DNA of 5,719 nucleotides from Actinomycetes bacterium (GCA_027117675.1 JAJAYM010000040.1:1-5719), one strand, 5' to 3'; positions 1 to 5,634 are shown, counted from the stretch's first letter. Notes: generated by a model from the sequence alone, not told the origin. Made by a program: numbers and translations.

Positions 1-1116
1 CCCGCGGTCCAGGCGCTTGCCGCCCGGAAGGGCACGATCTATGCCGGTGGGCAGTTCCGGACTGTCACGGACGCCAGCGGCACGACGACCTACCAACGCC
101 ACCACATCATGAGCTTTGACGCTGTCACCGGCGCGATGCGGCCCTTCGCCCCGCGGTTCAACGGGCCGGTGTGGGCGATCGAACCGCGCGGGCAGGCGGT
201 CTTCGTCGGAGGGGCGTTCACCGCGGTCAATGGCGTGCCGCGCCAGGGGCTGGTCAAGCTCAACGCCGTCAGCGGTGAGGTGATCCGGACCTTCGCGCCA
301 CCCTTTACGACCGGGGGCGTCACCGAGGTCCAGATGGCGCGCGGCCAGCTGATCGTCGGCGGCACCTTTCCTGCCAAGCTTCGAGCGTTCGATCCGGCAA
401 CAGGACGGGGTAACGACTACCTCAACCTCGCGATCGCGGGATCGGTGGCGGCCAATGCCGGAGACACCGAGGTCTACCGATTCGCCATCAGTTCAGACGA
501 GCGCAGGCTGGTGGCGGTCGGTAACTTCACCACTGTCGACGGCGCGGAACGCTGGCGGGCCTTCATGCTGAACCTCCGAAGGGGGGAGGCTCGGCTGAGC
601 GCGTGGTCATACCCGCCGCTGATACGTAGGTGCGACTCCACCTTCACCACCGACTACCTGCGCGATGTGGACTTCTCTCCGGACGGGTCGTACTTTGTCA
701 TGGTCGCCGCCGGATCAGTGCCTCAAGAGGGTGGCGTCGGTACCGACATCTGCGATGCAGCTGCGCGCTTCGAAACAGCCGTCACCGCCCCGACCCAGCC
801 AACCTGGATCAACTACACCGGTGGCGACACGCTGCACTCGGTGGCCGTCACCGGTGCGGCGGTCTATGTCCAGGGACATCAGCGCTGGCTGGACAACCCC
901 GACGGTGACAACACCGCTGGCACTGGCGCGGTCGAGCGTGAGGGGATCGGCGCGATCGACCCGACCACCGGTCTGGCGCTGCCCTGGAACCCCGGCAAGA
1001 CCCGGGGGATCGGCGGCAAAGACCTCCTCGCGACGCCGTCCGGGCTCTGGGTGGCCAGCGACGGAGCGCTGTTCAACGGTGAACGACGGGCCCGCATCGC
1101 CTTCTGCCCGCTGTAG
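1..1116 (+). CDS. Delta-60-repeat-like beta-propeller protein, C-terminal part (5' end outside window)
   Basis: The frame is open from base 1 to the TAG at 1114-1116, giving 371 codons, so the true start and any signal peptide lie upstream. It carries recurring blade-like units of the form hydrophobic-GG-x-F-x-x-V: IYAGGQFRTV (codons 13-22), VFVGGAFTAVNG (67-78), LIVGGTF (117-123) and a weaker LVAVGNFTTVDG (170-181), each followed by a 'xxLNAxTG'-like turn. This pattern is typical of the delta-60 (DUF5122) repeats of secreted actinobacterial propellers. The second half (from about codon 205) diverges but still has FSPDGSYFVMV and a final GLWVASDGALFNG blade edge. Three cysteines (codons 211, 251, 369) would suit an exported, disulfide-bonded protein. 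No catalytic motif is visible; a binding or structural role at the cell surface is inferred. The next gene starts 29 bases downstream but shares no obvious function. The family call is fairly safe, the role unknown. Confidence 0.8.
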   Translation, partial: PAVQALAARKGTIYAGGQFRTVTDASGTTTYQRHHIMSFDAVTGAMRPFAPRFNGPVWAIEPRGQAVFVGGAFTAVNGVPRQGLVKLNAVSGEVIRTFAPPFTTGGVTEVQMARGQLIVGGTFPAKLRAFDPATGRGNDYLNLAIAGSVAANAGDTEVYRFAISSDERRLVAVGNFTTVDGAERWRAFMLNLRRGEARLSAWSYPPLIRRCDSTFTTDYLRDVDFSPDGSYFVMVAAGSVPQEGGVGTDICDAAARFETAVTAPTQPTWINYTGGDTLHSVAVTGAAVYVQGHQRWLDNPDGDNTAGTGAVEREGIGAIDPTTGLALPWNPGKTRGIGGKDLLATPSGLWVASDGALFNGERRARIAFCPL

Positions 1117-1133
1117 GTGACCGGACGCGACCA

Positions 1134-1139
1134 TAGAGT
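1134..1139 (+). promoter_or_regulatory. Possible -10 box of a leaderless promoter for the ligase gene
   Basis: TAGAGT fits the actinobacterial -10 pattern TANNNT and ends six bases before the ATG at 1146, the spacing expected when transcription starts on the A of the start codon. The ligase gene lacks a clear ribosome binding site (only AGAG-like bases at 1136-1138), which fits leaderless translation. No convincing -35 box is seen. TANNNT is short and could arise by chance. Confidence 0.3.
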
Positions 1140-1145
1140 TCGCTC

Positions 1146-3395
1146 ATGCCAGCGCACGAGACGATTCCTGCTCTGCTGATCGCAGCCGCCGACCGTGACC
1201 CGGACGGTACCTGGCTACGCACCGACGAGGGCACGCTGACCTTTGCTGGCGCCGCTGCCCAGGTGGCCCAGCTCGCTGAGCGTCTCCGCTCGGAGGGGAT
1301 CGATGCTGGCGACCGTGTCGTCCTGGTCGCTGCCACGACTCCGCCCTACCTGTTGTGCTGGCTGGCACTCAGCTGTCTTGGGGCCGTGACTGTCCCCACC
1401 GACCCGGCTGGCACCACCAGCGAGCTCAACGGGCTCATCGACCAGGTGCAGCCGAAAGCAGTGATCGGCGAAACCGCCAGGGCCACGTTGACCATCGACG
1501 CGCTAGTCGGCGACTGGACGCGTCCGGTCGCCCACGTCGAGCAGCTGCCAACGCGGGTCGCCCCAGACGACCTGGCCGTACTCATCCCGACGTCCGGCAC
1601 CACGGGACGGTCCAAGCTCGTGATGCAGACCCACCGCGCGTACGCCTGGGCGGGGGAAGGGTTTCCCTACTGGTTGGGGCTCACCGCCGACGACCGATTG
1701 ATGACGTCGCTGCCGCTCTTCCACATCAACGCCCCCGCTTACTCAGTGCTCGGCTCGCTCGCCGGTGGTGCTGGGTTGGTGCTGCTGCCGCGGTTCTCCG
1801 CCAGCGGGTTCCTCGACGCCGCCAGCAGGCATGGCGCGACGCAATTCAACGCGATCGGCGCGATGCTGGAGATCCTCATGCGTCAGCCACCGAGATCAGG
1901 CGACGCCGACACGAGCCTGCGGCTCTGCTACACGGGCCCATCGCCGACGCGCGAGTTCCAGGAGGCGTTCGAAAGCCGGTTCGGACTGCGCATCGTCTGT
2001 GGCTACGGGCTTTCGGAGTCGCCGTACGCGCTCATCTGGCGCCACGGGTCGCGGCCGTTCGGTTCGCTGGGGTCACCGCGCCAGCACCCCACTCTTGGGG
2101 TCGTCTACGAGGTGCGCGTCGTCGACGACGCTGGGCAAGATGCTGTGCAGGGACAGACCGGTGAGCTGTTGCTGCGCAACCGGGTCGTCACCCCTGGCTA
2201 CTGGGGGATGCCGGACGAGACCGCGGCGACCGTGGTCGATGGATGGCTGCACACCGGTGACCTCGTGACCGTGGACGGCGATGACACCTACACGTTCGTC
2301 GCGCGCAAGAAAGAGGTGCTGCGCCGGCGCGGCCAGAACCTGGCACCGGCTGAGGTGGAGGAGGCGATTGCCTCGCATCCTGATGTGCTCGGGGTCGCTG
2401 TCGTCGGCGTGCCGTCGGAGTTGACCGAGGACGAGGTGAAGGCCTTTGTCGTGATCGTGCCGGGTGCTCCCCCCGACTTTGCTGAGCTAAGAGTCTGGGC
2501 CGCGTCGCGGCTGTCGGCCTTCAAGGTCCCGCGCTTCTGGCAGGCTGTCGACGCACTGCCAAGGACGGCGACCTCGCGGGTCGCCAAGCACAGACTCCCG
2601 ACGGGTCATCCACCGGACGAGTACGACGCCGAGTTCAGCGAAGATGACGGCCATCAGCCCGACAGCGAAGGACGGACCATGACCAGGTATCCGACATCGA
2701 TCGGAACAGCGGACGCCACGTCGATCCATGTTGTCGGGCAGAACCTCGCGGACGACCTGATGGGCAAGGTCGGGTTCGCCGAGCTCGCCTTTTGGTTGGT
2801 GGCGTTGCGGCGTCCGACGTCCGGCGAGCTGCGCGTTTTTGAGTCGGTGCTCGTGGCCTTGGCCGACCATGGTCTGACGCCTAGCGCCCTAGCGGCTCGG
2901 CTGACCCTGACGGGTGCGCCGGAGTCGGTTCAGGGCGCGTTGGCTGCTGGGCTGCTGGGTGGTGGCTCGCGGTTCCTCGGTGTCACCGAAGACACCGGAC
3001 GCTTCCTGAGCGGCACGCTTGGCGCCCTCGAGGCGTCCGGCTCGCCACTGCCTGAGTCCGATCAGGGATGGGACGCCATCGCCCTTGAGGCGGTTCGGTC
3101 GCAGCGGGATGCCGGCTCCCTCGTTCCTGGGCTTGGGCACACGCTGCACAAGGACGGCGACCCCAGGACGCCGGTGCTCTTCGCGATCGCCACCGACGAA
3201 GGGCTCTTCGGTCCACACCTTCAGCTCTTCGAAGCGGTGGGGCGGGTCCACCCCGAGGTGCTCGGACGCACGCTGCCGCTGAACGGAGCCGGTGCGTGCG
3301 GTGCCGCGCTCTGTGACTTGGGGCTGCCGGCCGAGATCTTGCGTGGGTTTGTGCTGTTGGCTCGCGCTGCGGGTCTGCTCGGCCACCTGGCGTAA
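1146..3395 (+). CDS. AMP-forming acyl-CoA ligase fused in frame to a citryl-CoA-lyase/citrate-synthase-like domain
   Basis: The 749-residue frame has two parts. Residues 1-495 are an ANL-superfamily adenylate-forming ligase: P-loop TSGTTGRSK (149-157), PLFHINA (190-196), GYGLSES (286-292), GWLHTGD (366-372), hinge region RKKEVLRRRGQNLAP (387-401) and C-terminal LPRTATSRVAKHRL (471-484). Ligases of this class convert acid + ATP + CoA to acyl-CoA + AMP + PPi; the RRRG hinge and RVAK tail resemble CaiC-like enzymes. In the last motif the usual GK is SR, so the Lys at 481 or Arg at 478 may take the catalytic role. An acidic linker (about 496-511) leads to residues 512-749, a citrate-synthase-fold module with ADHG (His575) and GLGH...DPR (His665, Arg674). 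ATG at 1146 is chosen because the ligase homology begins at once. The module junction carries its own RBS and ATG, and the TAA end looks premature. The acid substrate is unknown. The ligase call is very safe; a natural fusion is not. Confidence 0.85.
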   Translation: MPAHETIPALLIAAADRDPDGTWLRTDEGTLTFAGAAAQVAQLAERLRSEGIDAGDRVVLVAATTPPYLLCWLALSCLGAVTVPTDPAGTTSELNGLIDQVQPKAVIGETARATLTIDALVGDWTRPVAHVEQLPTRVAPDDLAVLIPTSGTTGRSKLVMQTHRAYAWAGEGFPYWLGLTADDRLMTSLPLFHINAPAYSVLGSLAGGAGLVLLPRFSASGFLDAASRHGATQFNAIGAMLEILMRQPPRSGDADTSLRLCYTGPSPTREFQEAFESRFGLRIVCGYGLSESPYALIWRHGSRPFGSLGSPRQHPTLGVVYEVRVVDDAGQDAVQGQTGELLLRNRVVTPGYWGMPDETAATVVDGWLHTGDLVTVDGDDTYTFVARKKEVLRRRGQNLAPAEVEEAIASHPDVLGVAVVGVPSELTEDEVKAFVVIVPGAPPDFAELRVWAASRLSAFKVPRFWQAVDALPRTATSRVAKHRLPTGHPPDEYDAEFSEDDGHQPDSEGRTMTRYPTSIGTADATSIHVVGQNLADDLMGKVGFAELAFWLVALRRPTSGELRVFESVLVALADHGLTPSALAARLTLTGAPESVQGALAAGLLGGGSRFLGVTEDTGRFLSGTLGALEASGSPLPESDQGWDAIALEAVRSQRDAGSLVPGLGHTLHKDGDPRTPVLFAIATDEGLFGPHLQLFEAVGRVHPEVLGRTLPLNGAGACGAALCDLGLPAEILRGFVLLARAAGLLGHLA
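2667..2672 (+). promoter_or_regulatory. Internal Shine-Dalgarno site for the lyase module
   Basis: GAAGGA lies six bases before the ATG at 2679-2681, inside the linker-coding part of the ligase-lyase frame. It is a better ribosome binding site than the one before the ligase itself. Its position exactly at the domain border suggests that the lyase is, or recently was, translated separately. The ATG also overlaps an out-of-frame TGA (ATGA, 2679-2682), the usual arrangement of translationally coupled genes. Confidence 0.55.
2679..3395 (+). CDS. Citryl-CoA-lyase/citrate-synthase-like module, as a possible separate product (C-terminus cut short)
   Basis: Starting at the internal ATG gives 238 residues that look like a complete N-terminus of the short actinobacterial proteins annotated as citryl-CoA lyase: a YPTSIGTADATSI opening, then ADDLMGKVGFAELAFWLV, then LADHGLTPSALAAR (61-74, holding His64, the equivalent of the first citrate-synthase His). 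The stretch GLLGGGSRFLGVTEDTGRFL (91-110) follows. VPGLGHTLHKDGDPR (149-163) supplies the second His (154) and Arg163. LNGAGACGAALCDLGLP (201-217) aligns without gaps to the citrate-synthase PNVDFYSG region, but Ala replaces the catalytic Asp. The frame stops at GHLA, where citrate synthases continue through a last helix. Family enzymes cleave or form a C-C bond between acetyl-CoA and an oxo acid; which reaction applies here is unknown, and the missing Asp argues against simple citrate synthase activity. This entry overlaps the fused frame and is an alternative reading of it. Confidence 0.5.
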   Translation: MTRYPTSIGTADATSIHVVGQNLADDLMGKVGFAELAFWLVALRRPTSGELRVFESVLVALADHGLTPSALAARLTLTGAPESVQGALAAGLLGGGSRFLGVTEDTGRFLSGTLGALEASGSPLPESDQGWDAIALEAVRSQRDAGSLVPGLGHTLHKDGDPRTPVLFAIATDEGLFGPHLQLFEAVGRVHPEVLGRTLPLNGAGACGAALCDLGLPAEILRGFVLLARAAGLLGHLA

Positions 3396-3488
3396 GAAAT
3401 GCGCGACCCGGTCGGGCTCAACCTCTACGCACAGGTAGAGCGCGAAACGGACTACCGACCCGTCAGCGGGGGGCCAGAGCGGTCATGA
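3396..3488 (+). pseudogene. In-frame continuation of the lyase past the TAA: 30 family-like codons
   Basis: After the TAA at 3393-3395 the same frame continues for 30 codons (EMRDPVGLNLYAQVER, then ETDYRPVSGGPERS) to TGA at 3486-3488. Aligned to E. coli citrate synthase, GHLA-stop-EMRD falls on AHWSEMHSD, so the stop replaces a conserved Glu-like position in the final helix, and a single G-to-T change (GAA to TAA) would create it. The LYAQVER...Y ending resembles the C-terminal tail of the family. The piece overlaps the end of the convergent oxidoreductase gene by 26 bases. It is read here as the detached 3' end of the lyase coding region; a base-call error or translational readthrough would equally explain it. 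Confidence 0.6.
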
Positions 3489-4380
3489 CGCGCTCGGCAT
3501 TGTCGAGCGCAGCTGCGGCGTCGATGTCATCGGCGACCGTCTCTGGATCCCAGTTCAGATCGAGGAAGACTTCGGTCACGCCAGCAGCGCCGAGCGCCGC
3601 GAGGTCAGCGCGAATCTGTTCGGCACTGCCGTGCAGCGGCGTGCGGTCGACAGGAGCTCTCGAATCAAGTCGCACGACCCCGCGCGTGACGAAGCGCAAG
3701 TCAGCAGGGTCACGTCCCGCCTCGACCGCGGCCGACCGCACTAGGTCGATCGACTGCGCGATCGTGGTCAGGTCGGTGCGGCTGCTGCTGATCCAGCCGT
3801 CAGCGATTCGGCCGATGCGTCGCAGGGCGACGTCGGCGGCACCCCCCATCAGCAGTGGGGGATGCGGCTGCTGGATCGGCTTGGGCTCGACGCGGCTCAG
3901 CGGCACGTCGTAGAACTCACCGTGGAACTCCACCTCTGACTGTGTCCAGATCGACTTCAAACAAGACACGAACTCTCCGGCTCGGGCACCACGCCTCGCC
4001 ATCGGGACGCCAACAGCCTCGAACTCTTGCGCCGCCCAGCCAAGGCCGAGCCCGACGTCCAGGCGCCCGCTGGACACGATGTCGACGGTGGTCAGCGCTT
4101 TCGACAAGACGATGGGCGAGTAGAACGGGAGGTTCACGACGGCGGTGCCGAGTCGGATGCGCGACGTGCAGCCGGCGACGTAGGCCAGTGCGCTGACCGG
4201 GTCCAGGACGCCGTGGTAGACCGCGCCCCAGTTCTCGTCGACCGGGTGCAGCAGCCGCTGGAATGACCAGAGCGAGGCGTAGCCCAGCTCTTCGGCACGG
4301 ACGGCGACGTGTCGCAGGCTCTGCGGCGTCGCCCAGGCACCGGAGACCGGCAGCCCCAGGCCGAGGAGGGGAGCGGTCAC
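3463..4380 (-). CDS. LLM-class (luciferase-like, probably F420-dependent) oxidoreductase
   Basis: This 305-residue protein has the single-domain TIM-barrel pattern of bacterial luciferase-like F420 oxidoreductases, at the usual length. Landmarks are LGLGLPVSG at the N-terminus, AEELGYASLW (29-38), SRIRLGTAVVNLPFYSP (73-89) and the hallmark SSGRLDVGLGLGWAAQEFEAVG (103-124). FHGEFYDVP (152-160), PKPIQQPHPPLLMGG (166-180) and GRIADGWI (190-197) follow. Such enzymes move hydride between F420H2 (or FMNH2) and an organic substrate; the cofactor is inferred from family and phylum. It starts with GTG at 4380-4378, overlapping the VOC gene's TAG by one base, so translation is probably coupled and the two genes share an mRNA. 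Only a weak GGACGAG precedes the GTG. It converges on the ligase-lyase gene and stops with TGA at 3465-3463. The substrate is unknown. Confidence 0.92.
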   Translation of the reverse strand: MTAPLLGLGLPVSGAWATPQSLRHVAVRAEELGYASLWSFQRLLHPVDENWGAVYHGVLDPVSALAYVAGCTSRIRLGTAVVNLPFYSPIVLSKALTTVDIVSSGRLDVGLGLGWAAQEFEAVGVPMARRGARAGEFVSCLKSIWTQSEVEFHGEFYDVPLSRVEPKPIQQPHPPLLMGGAADVALRRIGRIADGWISSSRTDLTTIAQSIDLVRSAAVEAGRDPADLRFVTRGVVRLDSRAPVDRTPLHGSAEQIRADLAALGAAGVTEVFLDLNWDPETVADDIDAAAALDNAERVMTALAPR

Positions 4381-4892
4381 TACTCGTCCAGCTGGCGGCC
4401 GCCGAAGTACATCAGCGGGTCGCTGAGCAGCTCTACGCCGATGCCGTCCGGGTCGCGGAAGTACATCGACTCTGGGATGCCGTGGTCGGGACCCATGTAC
4501 TCGACGCCAGCGGCGTCAAGGCGAACGCGCAACTCGTCCCATCGGTCACGCGACACTGAGATCGCCACGTGCTGGACGGCTCCGATCGACTCAACTCCGG
4601 GCTCGAGCCCGAGTCCGGGGAAGTCGAAGAAGCCGAGCAAGGTTTTGTTGCCAACGTCGAAGAAGAAGTGTGACGAACCCGGGGAGTCGCGGTTCTCGGT
4701 CAGCTCGACGAGTGGAAAGCCAAGCAATCCCTGGTAAAACTCGATGGTCTGCTCGACGTCAGAACATATGAGCGCGGCGTGGTGGATGCCGCGACCGTTG
4801 GACGGTGGCCGGTCTGCGGCGGGTTTGGTGTAGCGCTCACGCAGCTCAGCGCGGCGGGCCTGGAGCGCGATCAACTCTGCGTCGGTCGGCAT
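4380..4892 (-). CDS. VOC-family (glyoxalase/dioxygenase-fold) protein
   Basis: The ATG at 4892-4890 gives 170 residues and is preceded by AGGAGT five bases upstream, so it is preferred over a TTG 21 codons further up. A short, charged, probably helical N-terminus (1-30) leads to two beta-alpha-beta3 modules: GIHHAALICSDVEQTIEFYQ (35-54) through GNKTLLGFFDFPGLGL (81-96), and VQHVAISVSRDRWDEL (106-121) through MYFRDPDGIGVELLSDPL (143-160). His37 or His38, His108 and Glu154 sit where vicinal-oxygen-chelate enzymes bind their metal. One-module-pair proteins of this size include glyoxalases, epimerases, ring-cleaving dioxygenases and resistance proteins, so the reaction cannot be fixed. The TAG stop overlaps the oxidoreductase GTG, implying joint expression and possibly successive steps on one compound. 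Confidence 0.9.
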   Translation of the reverse strand: MPTDAELIALQARRAELRERYTKPAADRPPSNGRGIHHAALICSDVEQTIEFYQGLLGFPLVELTENRDSPGSSHFFFDVGNKTLLGFFDFPGLGLEPGVESIGAVQHVAISVSRDRWDELRVRLDAAGVEYMGPDHGIPESMYFRDPDGIGVELLSDPLMYFGGRQLDE

Positions 4893-4896
4893 GGTG

Positions 4897-4902
4897 ACTC
4901 CT
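4897..4902 (-). promoter_or_regulatory. Ribosome binding site of the VOC gene
   Basis: On the minus strand AGGAGT lies five bases before the ATG at 4892. This strong match decides the start in favour of the 170-residue form. Confidence 0.75.
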
Positions 4903-4955
4903 GAACGAGATCGGCAGCCGGGCTGGTGTCCTCCATCAGCACCGCCGTTTCGCAA

Positions 4956-4961
4956 ACCCTA
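4956..4961 (-). promoter_or_regulatory. Candidate -10 box for the VOC-oxidoreductase operon
   Basis: The minus strand reads GGCTAGGGTTTGCG, in which TAGGGT is a typical actinobacterial -10 hexamer (TANNNT). Transcription would start near 4949 and leave a leader of roughly 57 bases before the VOC ATG. No good -35 box is found 16-18 bases upstream, which fits either an activated promoter or a chance match. It is the best promoter-like site in the 161-base gap 4893-5053. Confidence 0.35.
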
Positions 4962-5006
4962 GCCTGGCGGCTCCCCACCTTCATCTCGGCATCCGGCGGT
5001 CGCAGT

Positions 5007-5026
5007 AATGCGCTCGCGAGCACATT
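5007..5026. repeat. 20-base near-perfect palindrome, candidate operator
   Basis: AATGCGCTCGCGAGCACATT pairs with itself at 9 of 10 positions (only 5011/5022 fail), with a perfect ten-base core GCTCGCGAGC at 5012-5021. It has no loop, which suits a dimeric regulator's DNA site better than an RNA hairpin or terminator. It lies between the peroxiredoxin and VOC genes, about 45 bases upstream of the TAGGGT box, where an activator or repressor of the VOC-oxidoreductase pair could bind. No regulator gene is in the window. Confidence 0.4.
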
Positions 5027-5053
5027 CGCCGAAAGTCGTGTCTGCGAGGTTCC

Positions 5054-5521
5054 TCAGGCGGCGTGCTTTGCCTGTTGCAGGGCGGCGCTGATCTCCTGGA
5101 CGCCGGGGAACGTGACGTTGGTCGCTGACACCCAGCGCCAAGCGATCCGACCTTCGGCGTCCACGATGAAGACCGACCGGCGCAGCCCGAACGCGCCGAC
5201 GACGCCGTACGCGCGAGCGACGCTCTTGTCGATGTCGGACAGCAGCGGCATCTTCAACCGCCTGCCGTCAGCGAATGCCTGGTGGGACGTCACACTCTGG
5301 GGAGCAATGCCCCACACCTGGGCCTCAAATCGGTGGAGGTCACCCAAGTTGTCGGAGTAAGCGCACATCTGCCGCGTGCACACCAGGCGCTCATCGCCGG
5401 GGTAGAAGGCGAGCACCACTGGCCGTCCGCTTCGTCCGCTGAGTGTGAACGTCTGCTCCGACGACTGGAACCAGCCGGGCAACGTGAAGTCCGGCGCTGG
5501 TGCGCCGACGAGCAATGCCAC
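5054..5521 (-). CDS. Bcp-type peroxiredoxin (AhpC/TSA family)
   Basis: This 155-residue thioredoxin-fold peroxidase opens with VGAPAPDFTLP (5-15), the standard peroxiredoxin start. PVVLAFYPGDERLVCTRQMC (34-53) places Cys48 as the peroxidatic cysteine and Cys53 as a possible resolving cysteine, the C-x4-C arrangement of Bcp-type enzymes. PLLSDIDKSVARAYGVVG (92-109) and LRRSVFIVDAEGRI (113-126) follow, with Arg114 or Arg115 as the conserved active-site Arg. It would reduce peroxides in the cytoplasm, with electrons from a thioredoxin-like partner. Unusually, Arg45 stands where the PxxxTxxC motif has its conserved Thr/Ser, so activity may be altered. The GTG start is the first possible one, because an in-frame TGA lies four codons upstream, and it has a GAGGAG site five bases before it. 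The VOC gene is 161 bases downstream on the same strand, so co-transcription is uncertain. Confidence 0.9.
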   Translation of the reverse strand: MALLVGAPAPDFTLPGWFQSSEQTFTLSGRSGRPVVLAFYPGDERLVCTRQMCAYSDNLGDLHRFEAQVWGIAPQSVTSHQAFADGRRLKMPLLSDIDKSVARAYGVVGAFGLRRSVFIVDAEGRIAWRWVSATNVTFPGVQEISAALQQAKHAA

Positions 5522-5526
5522 GCCGT

Positions 5527-5532
5527 CTCCTC
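5527..5532 (-). promoter_or_regulatory. Ribosome binding site of the peroxiredoxin gene
   Basis: GAGGAG on the minus strand lies five bases before the GTG at 5521-5519. It overlaps an in-frame TGA and confirms the GTG as the start. Confidence 0.75.
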
Positions 5533-5556
5533 AGGTAGAGTTGCTTGATCGCGTCA

Positions 5557-5572
5557 GGCTGCTCGTGCAGCC
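5557..5572 (-). other. Stem-loop in the gap upstream of the peroxiredoxin gene
   Basis: GGCTGC-ACGA-GCAGCC (minus strand) is a perfect six-base stem with a four-base loop, about 35 bases upstream of the peroxiredoxin GTG. It lacks a T-tract, so it is not a classical terminator; it could be a leader hairpin or chance. CGTCA occurs on both flanks on the plus strand (5552-5556 and 5572-5576). No clear promoter was found elsewhere in the 132-base gap 5522-5653. Confidence 0.3.
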
Positions 5573-5634
5573 GTCACAGGTCTTTCGACGCGAAGCGGTA
5601 CGCAGATTCGCCAATGCGTTCTGGTTCACCCATT

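Noticed and set aside
715..1157. Minus-strand open frames opposite the propeller gene
   Set aside because: Their Arg/Pro/Ser-rich sequence is typical of shadow frames in GC-rich DNA, and the plus-strand frame has clear repeat motifs.
2644..2682. Short ATG-to-TGA frame at the ligase-lyase junction, considered as a separate small gene or the shifted ligase end
   Set aside because: It has 12 codons and no RBS, and the ligase-like residues (VAKHRL...DEYDAEF) stay in the main frame to about 2637, so no frameshift is shown.
3477..3495. Hairpin-like GAGCG-GTCATGAC-GCGCTC at the convergent gene ends, a possible bidirectional terminator
   Set aside because: It needs a bulge at 3490, has no loop beyond the palindromic core and no T-tract, and lies within the coding end of the oxidoreductase, so coding sequence explains it.
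4910..4940. Small inverted repeats in the VOC leader (CAGCC/GGCTG and CTGATG/CACCAG), considered as a riboswitch or attenuator
   Set aside because: The stems are 4-6 bases with mismatches or too small a loop, and no known riboswitch pattern is visible.
4893..4955. N-terminal extension of the VOC protein from a TTG at 4955
   Set aside because: The added 21 residues look unlike a domain, the TTG has no clear RBS, and the ATG at 4892 has a strong one.
4926..5360. 144-codon plus-strand open frame across the peroxiredoxin gene
   Set aside because: It is antisense to a well-supported gene, has low-complexity Ser/Ala/Arg composition and no recognisable motif.
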